Assembly: GCF_001650715.1 (NCBI RefSeq)
Contig: NZ_LWQT01000088.1
Coordinates: 186,001 to 250,000, forward strand
Length of the DNA: 64,000 nucleotides
Reading direction: 5' to 3'
Source of the DNA: Paramagnetospirillum marisnigri
Lineage (GTDB): Bacteria > Pseudomonadota > Alphaproteobacteria > Rhodospirillales > Magnetospirillaceae
Shown: positions 24,447-34,091 of the stretch, piece after piece
Numbering within the stretch: the first letter of the stretch is position 1
How the letters are laid out: each line of letters opens with the position of its first letter
Notes under the pieces: model-generated
What the model was told of the DNA's origin: nothing
What the model saw: the letters and a program-made list of their open reading frames with translations, nothing else
The model's database searches: none
Position numbers and translations under genes: made by a program

Positions 24447-25794
24447 TCAATCCCAGGCGCTGGAGGCGGCGCTTGAAGGCGTGGCGCGAGATGCCCAGCA
24501 GTTCGGCGGCGCGGCCCTTCTGCCCCCCGGCCCGGGCCAGGGCCTCGGTCAGCAGCACCCGCTCGCTGGCGTCCAGGCTGTCGGGCAGGCTCTGGCGCCG
24601 GTCGTCACCGCCTGCCATGCGGGGCTCCCGCGCCATGTCGGCGGGCAGTTCCGCGGGGGTGGCGGTCTGGCCGGGATGCAGGATGGTCAGGCGCTCGATC
24701 AGGTTCTTCAACTCGCGCACATTGCCCGGCCAGGAATAGCTGGCGAACAGGCGCTCGACCTCGGGGGCGAAGCTCACCGGCGGACAGCCGCTCTCGGCGG
24801 CGTAGCGCCGGGCGAAATAGCGGGCCAGGTCGAGGGCGTCGCCGCCGCGCTCGCGCAGGGCGGGCAGGCGCAACTGGATGACGTTGAGGCGGTAATAGAG
24901 GTCTTCCCGGAAGCGCCCGGCCTTGACGTCGGCGGCCAGGTCGCGATTGGTGGCGGCGACGATACGCACATCGGCGGTCTTGCCCTGGGTGGCGCCGATG
25001 GCGCGGTAATTGCCATTCTCCAGGAAGTGCAGGAACTTGGCCTGCAGCGCCAGGGGAAGCTCGCCGATCTCGTCCAGGAACAAGGTGCCGCCATCGGCCA
25101 GGGCCACCAGTCCGACCCGGCGCTGATGCGCCCCGGTATAGGCGCCCTTCTCGGCGCCGAACAGCTCGGCCTCGATCAGCTGTTCCGGCAGCGAGGCGCA
25201 GTTGACCTCGACGAAGGCGCCCCGGGCGCGGCTGCTCTGGTTATGGATGGAGCGGGCCACCAGTCCCTTGCCGGTGCCGGATTCCCCCAGCAGCAGCACC
25301 CGCGACGCGCTGGATGCGGCGATGCGGGCCACGGTGGCGATCAGGTCGGCCATGATTGGGCTGTCGCCGATGACGCCGTCGCCGCCCACCACGGATTTGC
25401 GGTGATAGGCGACCTCGGCCGCCAGCCTTTCCCGCTCCAGGGTGGTGCGGATGACATGGATCAGGTCGTCCAGTTCGAACGGCTTGGTCAGGTAGTCCGA
25501 CGCCCCCGCCTTGACCGCCTGCACCGCCGCCCTGGTGTCGCCATGGGCCGAGATCATCACCACCGGCAGGGTGGACTGGCGCTTGCGCAGCTGCTCCAGC
25601 ACCGCGATGCCCAGCATGTCGGGCAGGCGCTGGTCCAGCAGCACCAGATCGGGCGGGCGGCGCTCGATCTCGTCGAGCCCCTCGGCGCCGCTATGGACGC
25701 CCCAGGCGGCGATTCCCTCTCCCTTCAGGGCGAACACCACCGAACGCACCAGTTGGACCTCGTCGTCGATGATCAGGACGGAGATGTCAGCCAA
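24421..25794 (-). CDS. NtrC-family sigma-54-dependent response regulator
   Basis: A 457-residue activator with three domains. The receiver (1-120) has acidic D10/D11, phospho-acceptor D54 and K104 in LTKPF. The AAA+ domain (about 140-375) has Walker A GESGTGKG at 170-177, the sigma-54 contact loop GAYTGA at 217-222 (Tyr for the usual Phe, a common variant) and Walker B GTLFLDEIGELP. A Fis-type HTH (about 415-455, GRAAELLGISRHAFKRRLQRLG) closes it. The start is TTG at 25794, with GGGAG six bases upstream, overlapping the kinase gene by eight bases. It probably activates the sigma-54 promoter about 75 bases past its own stop. Confidence 0.93.
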   Translation of the reverse strand: MADISVLIIDDEVQLVRSVVFALKGEGIAAWGVHSGAEGLDEIERRPPDLVLLDQRLPDMLGIAVLEQLRKRQSTLPVVMISAHGDTRAAVQAVKAGASDYLTKPFELDDLIHVIRTTLERERLAAEVAYHRKSVVGGDGVIGDSPIMADLIATVARIAASSASRVLLLGESGTGKGLVARSIHNQSSRARGAFVEVNCASLPEQLIEAELFGAEKGAYTGAHQRRVGLVALADGGTLFLDEIGELPLALQAKFLHFLENGNYRAIGATQGKTADVRIVAATNRDLAADVKAGRFREDLYYRLNVIQLRLPALRERGGDALDLARYFARRYAAESGCPPVSFAPEVERLFASYSWPGNVRELKNLIERLTILHPGQTATPAELPADMAREPRMAGGDDRRQSLPDSLDASERVLLTEALARAGGQKGRAAELLGISRHAFKRRLQRLGLMSGNRSSS

Positions 25795-27475
25795 GGCGGT
25801 CTCCCGATCGCATCAGCGGCAGGCGGAGCGTCACGGTGGTGCCCTTGCCCGGCTCGCTGGCGATATGGATGTCACCGCCGTTCACCTCGGTCAACTGGCG
25901 ACAGATGCTGAGGCCCAATCCGGTGCCCAGCGCCCGGGTGGTGAAGAAGGGGTCCATGACCTTGGGCAGGTCGTCGTCGGCGATGCCGCCGCCGGTATCG
26001 GAGACCTCGATCAGCCCCCAATTGTCCTCCGAACGGGCCAGCAGGGTGATGGCGCCGTCCGGCGCGGTGGCCTGCATGGCGTTGACCACCAGATTGATCA
26101 GGATCTGCATGACATGGTCGCGATCGGCCAGCAGTACCAGATCGGCGCTGCCCATGACGCCCAGATGCAGCCCCTGGCGCTCGGCCTCGGGGCTGACCAG
26201 GGCATTGACCCGGCGGAACAGGTCGCGCACCGGCACCGGCCCGGTCTCGGGCGGGCGGGGGCGGCCGTATTCCAGCAGGTCCTCCATCACCCGGGTCAGG
26301 CGGTCGATCTCGGAACTGACGCCGTTGAGGATTTCCAGCCGCTCCAGGTCGCCTTCCTGGCGGGCCAGGGCCTGGACGCTGGTCTTGATGGTGGCCATGG
26401 GATTGCGCACCTCGTGGGCGACGCCGGTGGCGAACTTACCCAGCACCGCCATTTTCTCGATGCTGACGGTACGCTCGATCATCTGCGACAGCTTGCGCGA
26501 CATGCCGTTGAAGGCGCGCGACACCACGTTGATCTCGTCATTGCCGGTCTCGGGCAGGCGATAATCCAACTGCCCGGCCGACACCGCGTCGGCGCCGATC
26601 ACCAACTGGCGCAGGCGGCGGCGCAGCTTGGACGACAGCCGCAGGAACAGGATCGCCACGGCGGCCACCGAGCTGAAGACCAGCATGTACAGCCAGTGCC
26701 GGGCCTGATTGAACGGTCCCAGCAAGGCGTCGGGCTGGATCACCAGCGCCGCCTGCCAGCCCGGCGCGATCTCGGGGCCGGGCATCAGTTCGCCGCGCAT
26801 CCGCGCCACATGGCCCACGGTGTCGAACACGCCGCCGCCCGGGGTGGTCAGTACCGGCTGGATCAGGCTGCCGATCTCGGGGGCGCCCATCAGTTCGGTG
26901 ACCGAGGCCAGCCGCACATGCAAGGCGATGGTGCCGCTGTCCTCGCCGCTACGGGGATCGCGGAGCACCTGACGCATCAGGAACCAGCCGGGCGCGCCGT
27001 CCCTGGGCGCCACCGGGCCGATGATCTCGGTGCCGCCCACCTTGACCCGGGGCAGGCGCGAGATGTCGGGGGCCTCGCCGCCCCAATAGGGCGGACCCGA
27101 CGCCGCCTGGCCCGCGATCACTCGCGCCAGCCGCCCGGTGGCATTGAAGAACCAGATGCCGTAGAGGTCGGGCACGTCGGCCTCGATGCGCAACAGGGCG
27201 CTGATCTCGGGATCGTCGCGATCGGGACGGCCGACATAGGAGGCCAGCGACGGATAGTTGGACAAAGTGTCCAACTGGTAGATGCGGGTGTCGAAGAACG
27301 AGCCCAGCCGCGAGGCGGTGGCGGTCAGTTGCGCCGACAGGCGCTGGCCGGTGAGCGCCCGCAGGATGTCCTGGGCATAGCTGTCATAGAGATAGCCCAC
27401 TGCCGCCAGCGGCACCACGGCGGCCACCAGCGAGACGACGAAATAGCGAGACACCAGCGAGCGCGGCAGCATCAT
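25787..27475 (-). CDS. two-component sensor histidine kinase (NtrB/DctB-like)
   Basis: A 562-residue membrane kinase. A first membrane helix (about 11-30) and a second (about 262-281) bracket a roughly 230-residue periplasmic part that reads like a Cache-type sensor (SRLGSFFDTRIYQLDTLSNYP; GIWFFNATGRLARVI). HAMP follows near 280-335. The H box is GVAHEVRNPMATIK with His354, then N box NLVVNAMQA, G1 DTGGGIADDD, F box DPFFTTRALGTGLGL. Two adjacent ATGs (27475, 27472) can start it. It overlaps the response regulator by eight bases, so the pair is a cognate system. The periplasmic sensor could detect the same ligand the Liv-type binding proteins carry. Confidence 0.92.
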   Translation of the reverse strand: MMLPRSLVSRYFVVSLVAAVVPLAAVGYLYDSYAQDILRALTGQRLSAQLTATASRLGSFFDTRIYQLDTLSNYPSLASYVGRPDRDDPEISALLRIEADVPDLYGIWFFNATGRLARVIAGQAASGPPYWGGEAPDISRLPRVKVGGTEIIGPVAPRDGAPGWFLMRQVLRDPRSGEDSGTIALHVRLASVTELMGAPEIGSLIQPVLTTPGGGVFDTVGHVARMRGELMPGPEIAPGWQAALVIQPDALLGPFNQARHWLYMLVFSSVAAVAILFLRLSSKLRRRLRQLVIGADAVSAGQLDYRLPETGNDEINVVSRAFNGMSRKLSQMIERTVSIEKMAVLGKFATGVAHEVRNPMATIKTSVQALARQEGDLERLEILNGVSSEIDRLTRVMEDLLEYGRPRPPETGPVPVRDLFRRVNALVSPEAERQGLHLGVMGSADLVLLADRDHVMQILINLVVNAMQATAPDGAITLLARSEDNWGLIEVSDTGGGIADDDLPKVMDPFFTTRALGTGLGLSICRQLTEVNGGDIHIASEPGKGTTVTLRLPLMRSGDRLG

Positions 27476-27512
27476 GGCCCGACTATATCAGCGGGCGGCG
27501 GGATTTGAAGGC

Positions 27513-27528
27513 CCCGCCACCCGGCGGG
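27513..27528 (-). terminator. possible hairpin terminator after giant protein gene 1
   Basis: CCCGCC and GGCGGG form a 6-bp stem with a 4-base loop, four bases past the stop of the 27533-32647 gene and 38 bases before the kinase start. The T-run after it is weak, so efficiency is doubtful. Confidence 0.4.
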
Positions 27529-27532
27529 TTCG

Positions 27533-30500
27533 TCAGACGATATGAATATCGGCCGCTGTGACCGTTGCCGGAGTGCTCGTATTGCTGTGAATGACAGCCA
27601 CGGCAGAGGATGTGCTGCCATCAGGGGTGGCACTATAGTAGAGAGTGCCATCTGTCGTATTGTAAACAAAGTGACGCGTGGCATCCGCTGTAAGTCCAGC
27701 CCCGGACACAAAGTCGCTTGCATTTAGGATGTTTGATGTGGCGTCAGTAGTAAATGCGGTGGTGAATTGAAGGTAGTCAGAAGCGTACTGCTTGAAGTAA
27801 TTGATGGTATCAGAGTTAACGTTGCCGACTGCTGTTACCTCTGAAACGCTGGAATAGTGAATTACCTCACCATTTCCAGTTTCAAAGGTATCGTGACCCT
27901 CTCCGCCAATTAATGTTCCATTTGTAAGGTATCTTGACAGCGTGTCGGCGCCAGTGCCGCCAATAATAGTCTCCCAGGCGCCGACAGAAATAGTGTTTCC
28001 ACCATTCGCGAGCACCAATACCTCGGTATGTCCGCCACCGATTGATCCTGAAACCTGGGCATTTGAAATGGAGTTCTGGATTGTAAGTGTATTTGTTGCG
28101 CCAGGTGCCTGTATCCCAATCAACTCTATGTTATAAATTGAAGCTGAGTTGTCTCCTGCATTGAATGCTAGGACGTCACTAGATCCTGCGCCAAAATCAA
28201 AAACGCCGCCGGTTACGTTGGTTCCAAGTACAACCGTATCGTTTCCGGTGCTCCCGGTAATAGTCTCGATATTGTTAGCGGTAAGGTTGTTGACACCATT
28301 GGCCAATGTTAGCCAGTCACTTCCGCCTGCCAAATCCAGGGTTCCACTGGTCATAACCGATCCTAGGGTAATGGTATCGGCTCCGGTCCCGCCGGTAATG
28401 GTTTCCGTGTAGGTGACAGTGAAGGAGTTGCCCCCGGCGGCCATGGTTAATATGTCGATTCCGGCGCCAAGGTCGATGGTGCCCGAGGTCTGGGAGGCAC
28501 TCAGGGTGATGGTGTCTGCGCCGGTGCCGCCGGTGATGGTTTCCGCGTCGCTCACGCTCAGGGAATTGGTGGCGTCATACAGGGTCAGGACATCCGTGCC
28601 AGCCGACATGGCGATGCTGGCGCCGGTCACCGCCCCGGTCAGGGTGATGGTGTCGCTGCCAATGCCGCTGTCGATGGTGATCAGCCCCGCTCCGGCGGTG
28701 ATGACGTCGGCGCCGCCGCCGCTGAAGATGGAATCCGCGCCGCCGCCGCCGTTGATGGTATCGTCGCCGCCATAGGTGGTGATGACATTGACGCCCGAAC
28801 TTCCGGTGATGGTGTTGGCATGGATCGAGGAGTGGGCGGTTACGTTCTCGATGTTGGACAGGGTGATGACATTGCCATTCTGGCTCGCCGTCCCGCTGGT
28901 CAAGTTGACAGTGGCGCCCGGCAGGTTGTTCAGATTGATCAGGTCGGTGCCGATGCCGCCGTCGATGGAGGTGGAGCCGCCAAAGCCACTGAACAAGAAG
29001 GTGTCATTGCCCGAACCGGCCAATACGGTATAGGCGTTTGCCGCCAGGGTGAAAGTATCGTTGTAGTTTGAACCGATCACCCGCGAGACGTTGGAAAGAT
29101 AGTCGGCCGACGAGTATCCGTCGGTGTAGTTGCCCGTGCTGTAATTGATATTTATCGCGGCGGTATCATTGGCATAGCTCATGAAATTCTCGCCAGTGCC
29201 TCCGGTGATGGTATCGGCGCCCGTGCTGTTGAAGATGGTGTCGACATTGGAAACGGAGAGCGTGTTGGCCCCGTTGGCCAGATACAGCACATCAACGCCC
29301 GCGCCGCCGTCGATGCTGACGCCACTGACCACGCCCGCCAGGGTGATGGTGTCGGCATTGGTGCCGCCGGTCAGTGATTCGATATTGGCGAGGGTGATGG
29401 TATTGGCGAAATTGCCCAGGATCAGCGCGTCGGTGCCGCCCGCCAGATCGATGGAGCCGCTGGTCCAGGCGGTGCCCAGGGTGACGGTGTCGCCGCTGGT
29501 TCCGCCGACAATGGATTCGACATTGGTGGCGGTCAGGCTGTTGGTGAAATTGCCCAGGTTCAGGATGTCGGTGCCGCCCGCCAGGTCGATGGTGCCGCCG
29601 GAGATGGCCGCGTTCAGGGTGATGGTGTCGGCGCCGGTGCCGCCGGTCACCGCTTCCACATTGCTGACGGTGATGGAGTTGACGCCGTTGGCCAGGGTGA
29701 GCGAGTCGCTGCCGCCCGCCAGATCGATGGTGGTGCCGGTGATGGCGCCGCCCAGGGTGACGACGTCGGCGCCGTTGTTGCCGTTGATCAATTCGATGCT
29801 GCTGACGGTCAGCGAGTTGCCGCCGCTGCTCAGATCAATCCGGTCATTGGCGGCACCGGTGCCGGTCACGGTGGCACCGGATAGCGAGGCGTTGAAAACG
29901 AGAGTGTTTTGCGTGCCGCCGCTGCTCATGGTGATGGTATCGACACCACTGCTGGTCAGGCTATGGGTGCCATTGGTCAGGGTGAGCGAATCATTGCTGC
30001 CCGCCCCGCCGCTGACGGTCAAGGTGGCGGCCGAGGCCAGCACGGTGATGTCGGTGTCGGCGAAGGGGACGGTGACGGAGGCGGCGTTGCTGTCGGTGGT
30101 GCTGGTGTCGGTCTCGCCGTTGAAGCTGGACAGAACCTGGATGGTGGCGACGCTGGTGGGCAGGGCGGCGGTGATGGTCTGCAGCGCGCCGCCGCCGGTG
30201 ATGTAAAGGGTGGTCAGGTCGCTGCTGAAATTGCTGGCATCCAGGCGGGTGGTCTGCGAGCCGAAACCGGCTCCGCTGCCCGGATGGGCAAAGATGGTCA
30301 AGGTCTCGACGCTGGTCAGGGTGGGCGCCAAATCAACCTCGTAGGGACCGCTGCCCAGGGCTTCGGTCTGCAATACCACCGAGTCGTTGCCGCTGCCGCC
30401 GATCACGGTTTCCACCGAGGAAACGGTCAGCGAATTGAAGACGCTGGCTAAGCGCAGGATGTCGGTGCCGCTGCCGCCCGTCACCGAAAGCCCGTTGAGG

Positions 30501-32647
30501 GAGTGCTGGAAGGTGATGTCGGTGCCGCTGGGAGCCAGGGTCAGGGCTTCCACCCCGGTCAGGGTCAGGGTATGTGATCCGCTGGTCTGAAGGCTGAGAG
30601 TGTCAGTGCCGCCGCCCATGTCGAAGGCGTCGCCGCTGGCCACATTGCCGACGATGTTCCAGGTCTGGGCGCCGCTTCCGGCCGACATCAGGGTCTCGTA
30701 GCCGGTGATCGGCTGCGAGGTGATGTCGTCATCGGCATTGGGGCTCAATATGATGGTGGTGGTGCCATAGCTGCCGATGGCGATGTTGTTGCTGTCGGAT
30801 GTCGCCTGAAGGTCGATGGTTTCCACATTGGCGGCGTAGAAGATGTTGGGCCCGTTGGACAGGATCAGCTTGTCGGCGTCGGAACTCTCGAAATCGATCA
30901 TGCCGTCGCCCGCGCCCATGCTGCCCAGGACGGTGACGGTGTTGCCCATCATGGTGCCGACGATGCTGTCGTTGACGCCCGAGGTGGTGGTGACGTTCTC
31001 CGCGCCATGGGTCAGTTGATGGGTGACGGTCCCCTGGTGCTGCGCCTGCTCGATGATGTTTTGGACTTCCCGGTCGATCTGCTGCTGGATGGCGTTTTCG
31101 AAGGCATTGAAGATGGCGTCTTGCTGCGCCAGCAGGGTCTGGGCCAACTGCTCGCCGAACTGGCCTTGTTCGAAGGCGTTGTTCAGGGCGTTGGCGAAGG
31201 CATCCGCCACATTCATCAGGGTGTCGATGGCCTGTTCCACGTTGTTGGCGCCGTTGGGGCCGAACAGATTGGCTCCTTCGCCGCCCAGCAGGGCGGTGGC
31301 CTGATTCAGCATGGCGTTGGTCGGGCCGAACAGGCCCTGGCCGGATTCGGTTCCCGGCCCCAGCAGTCCCTGGGGACCCAGCAGACCCTGGGGACCCTGA
31401 GGCCCGATGGGGCCTTGTGGACCGACAGGCCCCTGCGGTCCGGTCTCGCCCTGCGGCCCGGCCGGTCCTTGCGGCCCTCCCTGGCCTTGCGGCGCCCCTT
31501 CGGGGCCGGTGGGCGCCACGGGGGCGGCGGGGGGCGGCGCGGTGCCGGTCTTGGCGGCCTCGGTCTGGACCTTGGCGGCGGCGGCGGCCTTGGCATCGGC
31601 GGCGGCCTTGGCGGCCTCGGCCGGGGTCATGGATTTGGCGGCCTCACTCTTTTGCTGTAGCTGCTGTTGCTGCTGGCGCATCTGGGGCGAGGCCGGGGGC
31701 TCGGTGCGCTGCTGCAACGGCGGCTGGGCCGGGGCCATGCTCTGGACGGCGCTGCCGAAATTCTGCTGGATTTGCTGCGGGCTCATCACCACCGGCGGCG
31801 GCGGCGCCTGGTTGAAGCTGGTCAGCTGGATGGCCTGGTTGGGCTGGCTGATCACCTGGGTGCCCGCGCCGGTCTTGACCGCTACCTGGCCGACGGTGCC
31901 GCTGGCATCGGGCAGCAGCGCCACGGTGTTGTTGCCGCCCTCGGCGGCGGCCTGGCCCGCCACGGTGGTGCCGCGCACGCCGATGGTCAGGACCGGCGTC
32001 TTCACCGTCATGGCGTCGGGCGTGGTCTTGGCGATTTCACCGGATGTGAAGCTGAACGGCCCGTTGGTCATGGCCAGGGTGCTGGTGCCGGTATTGGTGG
32101 CCGGGTCGTAGGACAGCTGTTCCAGCACGGCGCGGGCGTTGTTGCCCACCGCGAAGGTGGAACCGTCGATGAAGACGATGCCGACGCTGCCGCCGCCGCC
32201 GGTGGTGACAATGTCGCCCTCGAACACCGCCATGCCCTTGACGGCGGGTTCGCTGGTGCCGTCGGCGTGGCGGATCTGGGCGGTGCCGGTGGCCTTGTCC
32301 ACTTCGCCGATGGGAGCCGGGCCAGCGGGGGCGGCATCGCTGGCGGTGGTGGCGGCCTGGGCGACCTGGCCGGGCGCCAGCGGTCCCGCCAGCCGCATGG
32401 CCAGATCGCCGGGGATCATGGTCCCCGCCGGGGTGACCAGGGTCGGCGGCGCGGGCAGGGCGTAGAAGTCGCTGACCACCACCTGGGCGCCATTCTGGGC
32501 GGTGATGAGCAGGTTGGGGCCGAAGCGGGAAAAGTCGGCGGCGGCAAGGCCAAAGCCATCGGGCATGGTCAATACCGGGCCGGAAGCTCCATCCACGACG
32601 ACGGGAGCCGAGCCCCCACGCTCTGTCATCACCGACTGTGTCCGCAT
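27533..32647 (-). CDS. giant FecR-domain, collagen-like, RTX-type repeat protein (1704 aa)
   Basis: A probable type I-secreted surface or extracellular protein. Order of parts: leader 1-110; FecR-like domain about 112-235, ending in [11 protein letters not shown] as in the giant protein at 40658; Pro/Gln/Ala linker 280-380; 14 uninterrupted G-X-Y triplets at 391-432; a helical stretch about 445-550 rich in Ala/Gln/Asn; then about 1000 residues of repeats of the type [10 protein letters not shown] separated by SLTVSNVETI-like strands, related to RTX/calcium-binding repeats. There is no Sec signal peptide, and the C-terminus ([15 protein letters not shown], ending in hydrophobic residues) fits a C-terminal secretion signal. 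AGGGGAAG precedes the ATG at 32647. It is divergent from a TolC/ABC/HlyD set, its likely exporter. Function (adhesin or matrix protein) is inferred. Confidence 0.82.
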   Translation of the reverse strand: MRTQSVMTERGGSAPVVVDGASGPVLTMPDGFGLAAADFSRFGPNLLITAQNGAQVVVSDFYALPAPPTLVTPAGTMIPGDLAMRLAGPLAPGQVAQAATTASDAAPAGPAPIGEVDKATGTAQIRHADGTSEPAVKGMAVFEGDIVTTGGGGSVGIVFIDGSTFAVGNNARAVLEQLSYDPATNTGTSTLAMTNGPFSFTSGEIAKTTPDAMTVKTPVLTIGVRGTTVAGQAAAEGGNNTVALLPDASGTVGQVAVKTGAGTQVISQPNQAIQLTSFNQAPPPPVVMSPQQIQQNFGSAVQSMAPAQPPLQQRTEPPASPQMRQQQQQLQQKSEAAKSMTPAEAAKAAADAKAAAAAKVQTEAAKTGTAPPPAAPVAPTGPEGAPQGQGGPQGPAGPQGETGPQGPVGPQGPIGPQGPQGLLGPQGLLGPGTESGQGLFGPTNAMLNQATALLGGEGANLFGPNGANNVEQAIDTLMNVADAFANALNNAFEQGQFGEQLAQTLLAQQDAIFNAFENAIQQQIDREVQNIIEQAQHQGTVTHQLTHGAENVTTTSGVNDSIVGTMMGNTVTVLGSMGAGDGMIDFESSDADKLILSNGPNIFYAANVETIDLQATSDSNNIAIGSYGTTTIILSPNADDDITSQPITGYETLMSAGSGAQTWNIVGNVASGDAFDMGGGTDTLSLQTSGSHTLTLTGVEALTLAPSGTDITFQHSLNGLSVTGGSGTDILRLASVFNSLTVSSVETVIGGSGNDSVVLQTEALGSGPYEVDLAPTLTSVETLTIFAHPGSGAGFGSQTTRLDASNFSSDLTTLYITGGGALQTITAALPTSVATIQVLSSFNGETDTSTTDSNAASVTVPFADTDITVLASAATLTVSGGAGSNDSLTLTNGTHSLTSSGVDTITMSSGGTQNTLVFNASLSGATVTGTGAANDRIDLSSGGNSLTVSSIELINGNNGADVVTLGGAITGTTIDLAGGSDSLTLANGVNSITVSNVEAVTGGTGADTITLNAAISGGTIDLAGGTDILNLGNFTNSLTATNVESIVGGTSGDTVTLGTAWTSGSIDLAGGTDALILGNFANTITLANIESLTGGTNADTITLAGVVSGVSIDGGAGVDVLYLANGANTLSVSNVDTIFNSTGADTITGGTGENFMSYANDTAAININYSTGNYTDGYSSADYLSNVSRVIGSNYNDTFTLAANAYTVLAGSGNDTFLFSGFGGSTSIDGGIGTDLINLNNLPGATVNLTSGTASQNGNVITLSNIENVTAHSSIHANTITGSSGVNVITTYGGDDTINGGGGADSIFSGGGADVITAGAGLITIDSGIGSDTITLTGAVTGASIAMSAGTDVLTLYDATNSLSVSDAETITGGTGADTITLSASQTSGTIDLGAGIDILTMAAGGNSFTVTYTETITGGTGADTITLGSVMTSGTLDLAGGSDWLTLANGVNNLTANNIETITGSTGNDTVVLGTNVTGGVFDFGAGSSDVLAFNAGDNSASIYNIELIGIQAPGATNTLTIQNSISNAQVSGSIGGGHTEVLVLANGGNTISVGAWETIIGGTGADTLSRYLTNGTLIGGEGHDTFETGNGEVIHYSSVSEVTAVGNVNSDTINYFKQYASDYLQFTTAFTTDATSNILNASDFVSGAGLTADATRHFVYNTTDGTLYYSATPDGSTSSAVAVIHSNTSTPATVTAADIHIV
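31352..31477 (-). repeat. collagen-like GXY tract encoded within giant protein 1
   Basis: Residues 391-432 read as 14 consecutive Gly-X-Y triplets, mostly [12 protein letters not shown], then GLL. Pro is frequent in X and Gln in Y, as in bacterial collagen-like proteins. It lies between a flexible linker and a helical segment that might trimerise. Confidence 0.85.
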
Positions 32648-32770
32648 CTTCTTCCCCTGACCATGGCTAGCCCCGCCAGCAGCGGGATGCCGATCTGCGG
32701 CATCTACCTATGGTAAATCTCGCAATCGCAATATATCATCTTGGCGTACTGAATCGAAGGGGGTATCTCC

Positions 32771-34063
32771 ATGACGTCCGGGAAGTCTTTTGCCTTGGCG
32801 GCGGCGCTGTTTTGCTCTGTGGGGGTGACTTCAGCCCAAGCCGACGACTTGAGAATGCTTCTCGATGACCTTCTAAAGAGCAGTGACCGCCTTGTCGCCG
32901 CCGATGCCGATGTGGAAGGCGCCCGCAATTCCCTGGAAGTGGCGCGCGGCGGTTGGTATCCGACCCTGACTCCCACGGTCAACTATGGCTACGAGAAGCA
33001 GAACAAGCCCAGCTTCTCCCAGGATACCGCCGCCTACCGCAACGAATACTCCGCGTCTCTCAAGCAACTGGTCTGGGACTTTGGCGCTACCAACGCCAGC
33101 ATCGACAAGGCCGCCGCCACCCATCAGCAAAGCCAGTCGGTCCGCGACGGCACCCGCCAGAGCCTGATGCTGGAGGCGCTGAGCGCCTATACCAATCTGG
33201 TCCGCACCCTGCAGCAGTTGAAATACGCCCGCGACTCCGAGGCCAATATCCGCAAGCAGACCGGTCTGGAAGAGGCCAAGGTGGACCTGGGCTCGGGGCT
33301 GTCGTCCGACGTGCTGCAGGCCAAGACCCAGTTGGCGGGTGCCCAGGCCAACCGCATCCAGGCGGAATTCTCCCTGGCCCAGGCCCAGAACCGCTTCCGC
33401 AACGTGTTCAACAAGCCCATGCAGGATGCCAAGAGCATGGTGCTGCCCAAGGTCCCGGTGGACATGCTGCCCGCCACCCTGGCCGATGCCCTGGTCACGG
33501 CACGGGCCAACAGCCCCTCTATCAAGGCGGCCAGTTTCGCGGTGGAAGCCGCCCGCAGCCAGATGGAAGCCACCCGCGCCCAGGGCTTCATGCCCAAGGT
33601 CGAAGCGGTGGGCGAGGCCCGCAACAAGCGTAATGTCGGCGGCACCATGGGCACCCAGCAGGAATTCCTGGCCAAGGTCGAGGTGTCCATGCCCTTCAAC
33701 CTGGGCTTCACCGCCGTCAACAGCCTGAAGGCGTCAGAAAGCTCGGTGGTCTCGTCGGAACGCCGCCTGGCCGAGGGCCGCGACCAGATCGAGGAGCAGG
33801 TGGGCAATGCCTGGGAAAACTACATGCATCAGAAGGCCCGCGCCGAGATGCTGAAGAATCAGGCCAATCTGGCCAACGAATTCCTGGAACTGGCCCGCAA
33901 GGAACGTTCGCTGGGCAATCGCTCGCTGATCGACGTGCTGGCGGGCGAAACCGCCCTGATCGGCGCCCAGAGCCAGGCCGCCTCGGCCCAGGCCGACGTG
34001 GTGATCGCGTCTTATACCGTGCTGGCGGTCATCGGCGCCCTGGAGCCCCCCGCCGTTCGATAA
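32771..34063 (+). CDS. TolC-family outer membrane protein of type I secretion (locus 1)
   Basis: A 430-residue outer membrane efflux protein. The signal peptide covers about residues 1-24 (cleavage near AQA). Two related halves follow: ARGGWYPTLTPTVNYGYEKQ near 59 with VWDFGATNAS near 97, and a second half with FMPKVEAVGEARNKRN and MPFNLGFTAVNSLKASE. Coiled helical segments in each half are expected for the TolC barrel-tunnel. GGGGGTAT precedes the ATG. The gene is divergent from giant protein 1 across a 123-base spacer and is followed 28 bases later by an ABC exporter gene, which identifies it as the outer-membrane channel of that secretion system. Confidence 0.88.
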   Translation: MTSGKSFALAAALFCSVGVTSAQADDLRMLLDDLLKSSDRLVAADADVEGARNSLEVARGGWYPTLTPTVNYGYEKQNKPSFSQDTAAYRNEYSASLKQLVWDFGATNASIDKAAATHQQSQSVRDGTRQSLMLEALSAYTNLVRTLQQLKYARDSEANIRKQTGLEEAKVDLGSGLSSDVLQAKTQLAGAQANRIQAEFSLAQAQNRFRNVFNKPMQDAKSMVLPKVPVDMLPATLADALVTARANSPSIKAASFAVEAARSQMEATRAQGFMPKVEAVGEARNKRNVGGTMGTQQEFLAKVEVSMPFNLGFTAVNSLKASESSVVSSERRLAEGRDQIEEQVGNAWENYMHQKARAEMLKNQANLANEFLELARKERSLGNRSLIDVLAGETALIGAQSQAASAQADVVIASYTVLAVIGALEPPAVR

Positions 34064-34091
34064 GGGGGACGCAAGGCAAGGGGCGGCTTCG

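Noticed and set aside
28200-30500. Tandem direct repeats that at first look like a CRISPR array or satellite
   Set aside because: Period and sequence vary and stay in frame with the giant protein; they code for RTX-type calcium-binding repeats.
32648-32770. Divergent promoter between giant protein 1 and the tolC gene
   Set aside because: The spacer is AT-rich and must hold promoters, but I found no -35/-10 pair with correct spacing on either strand.
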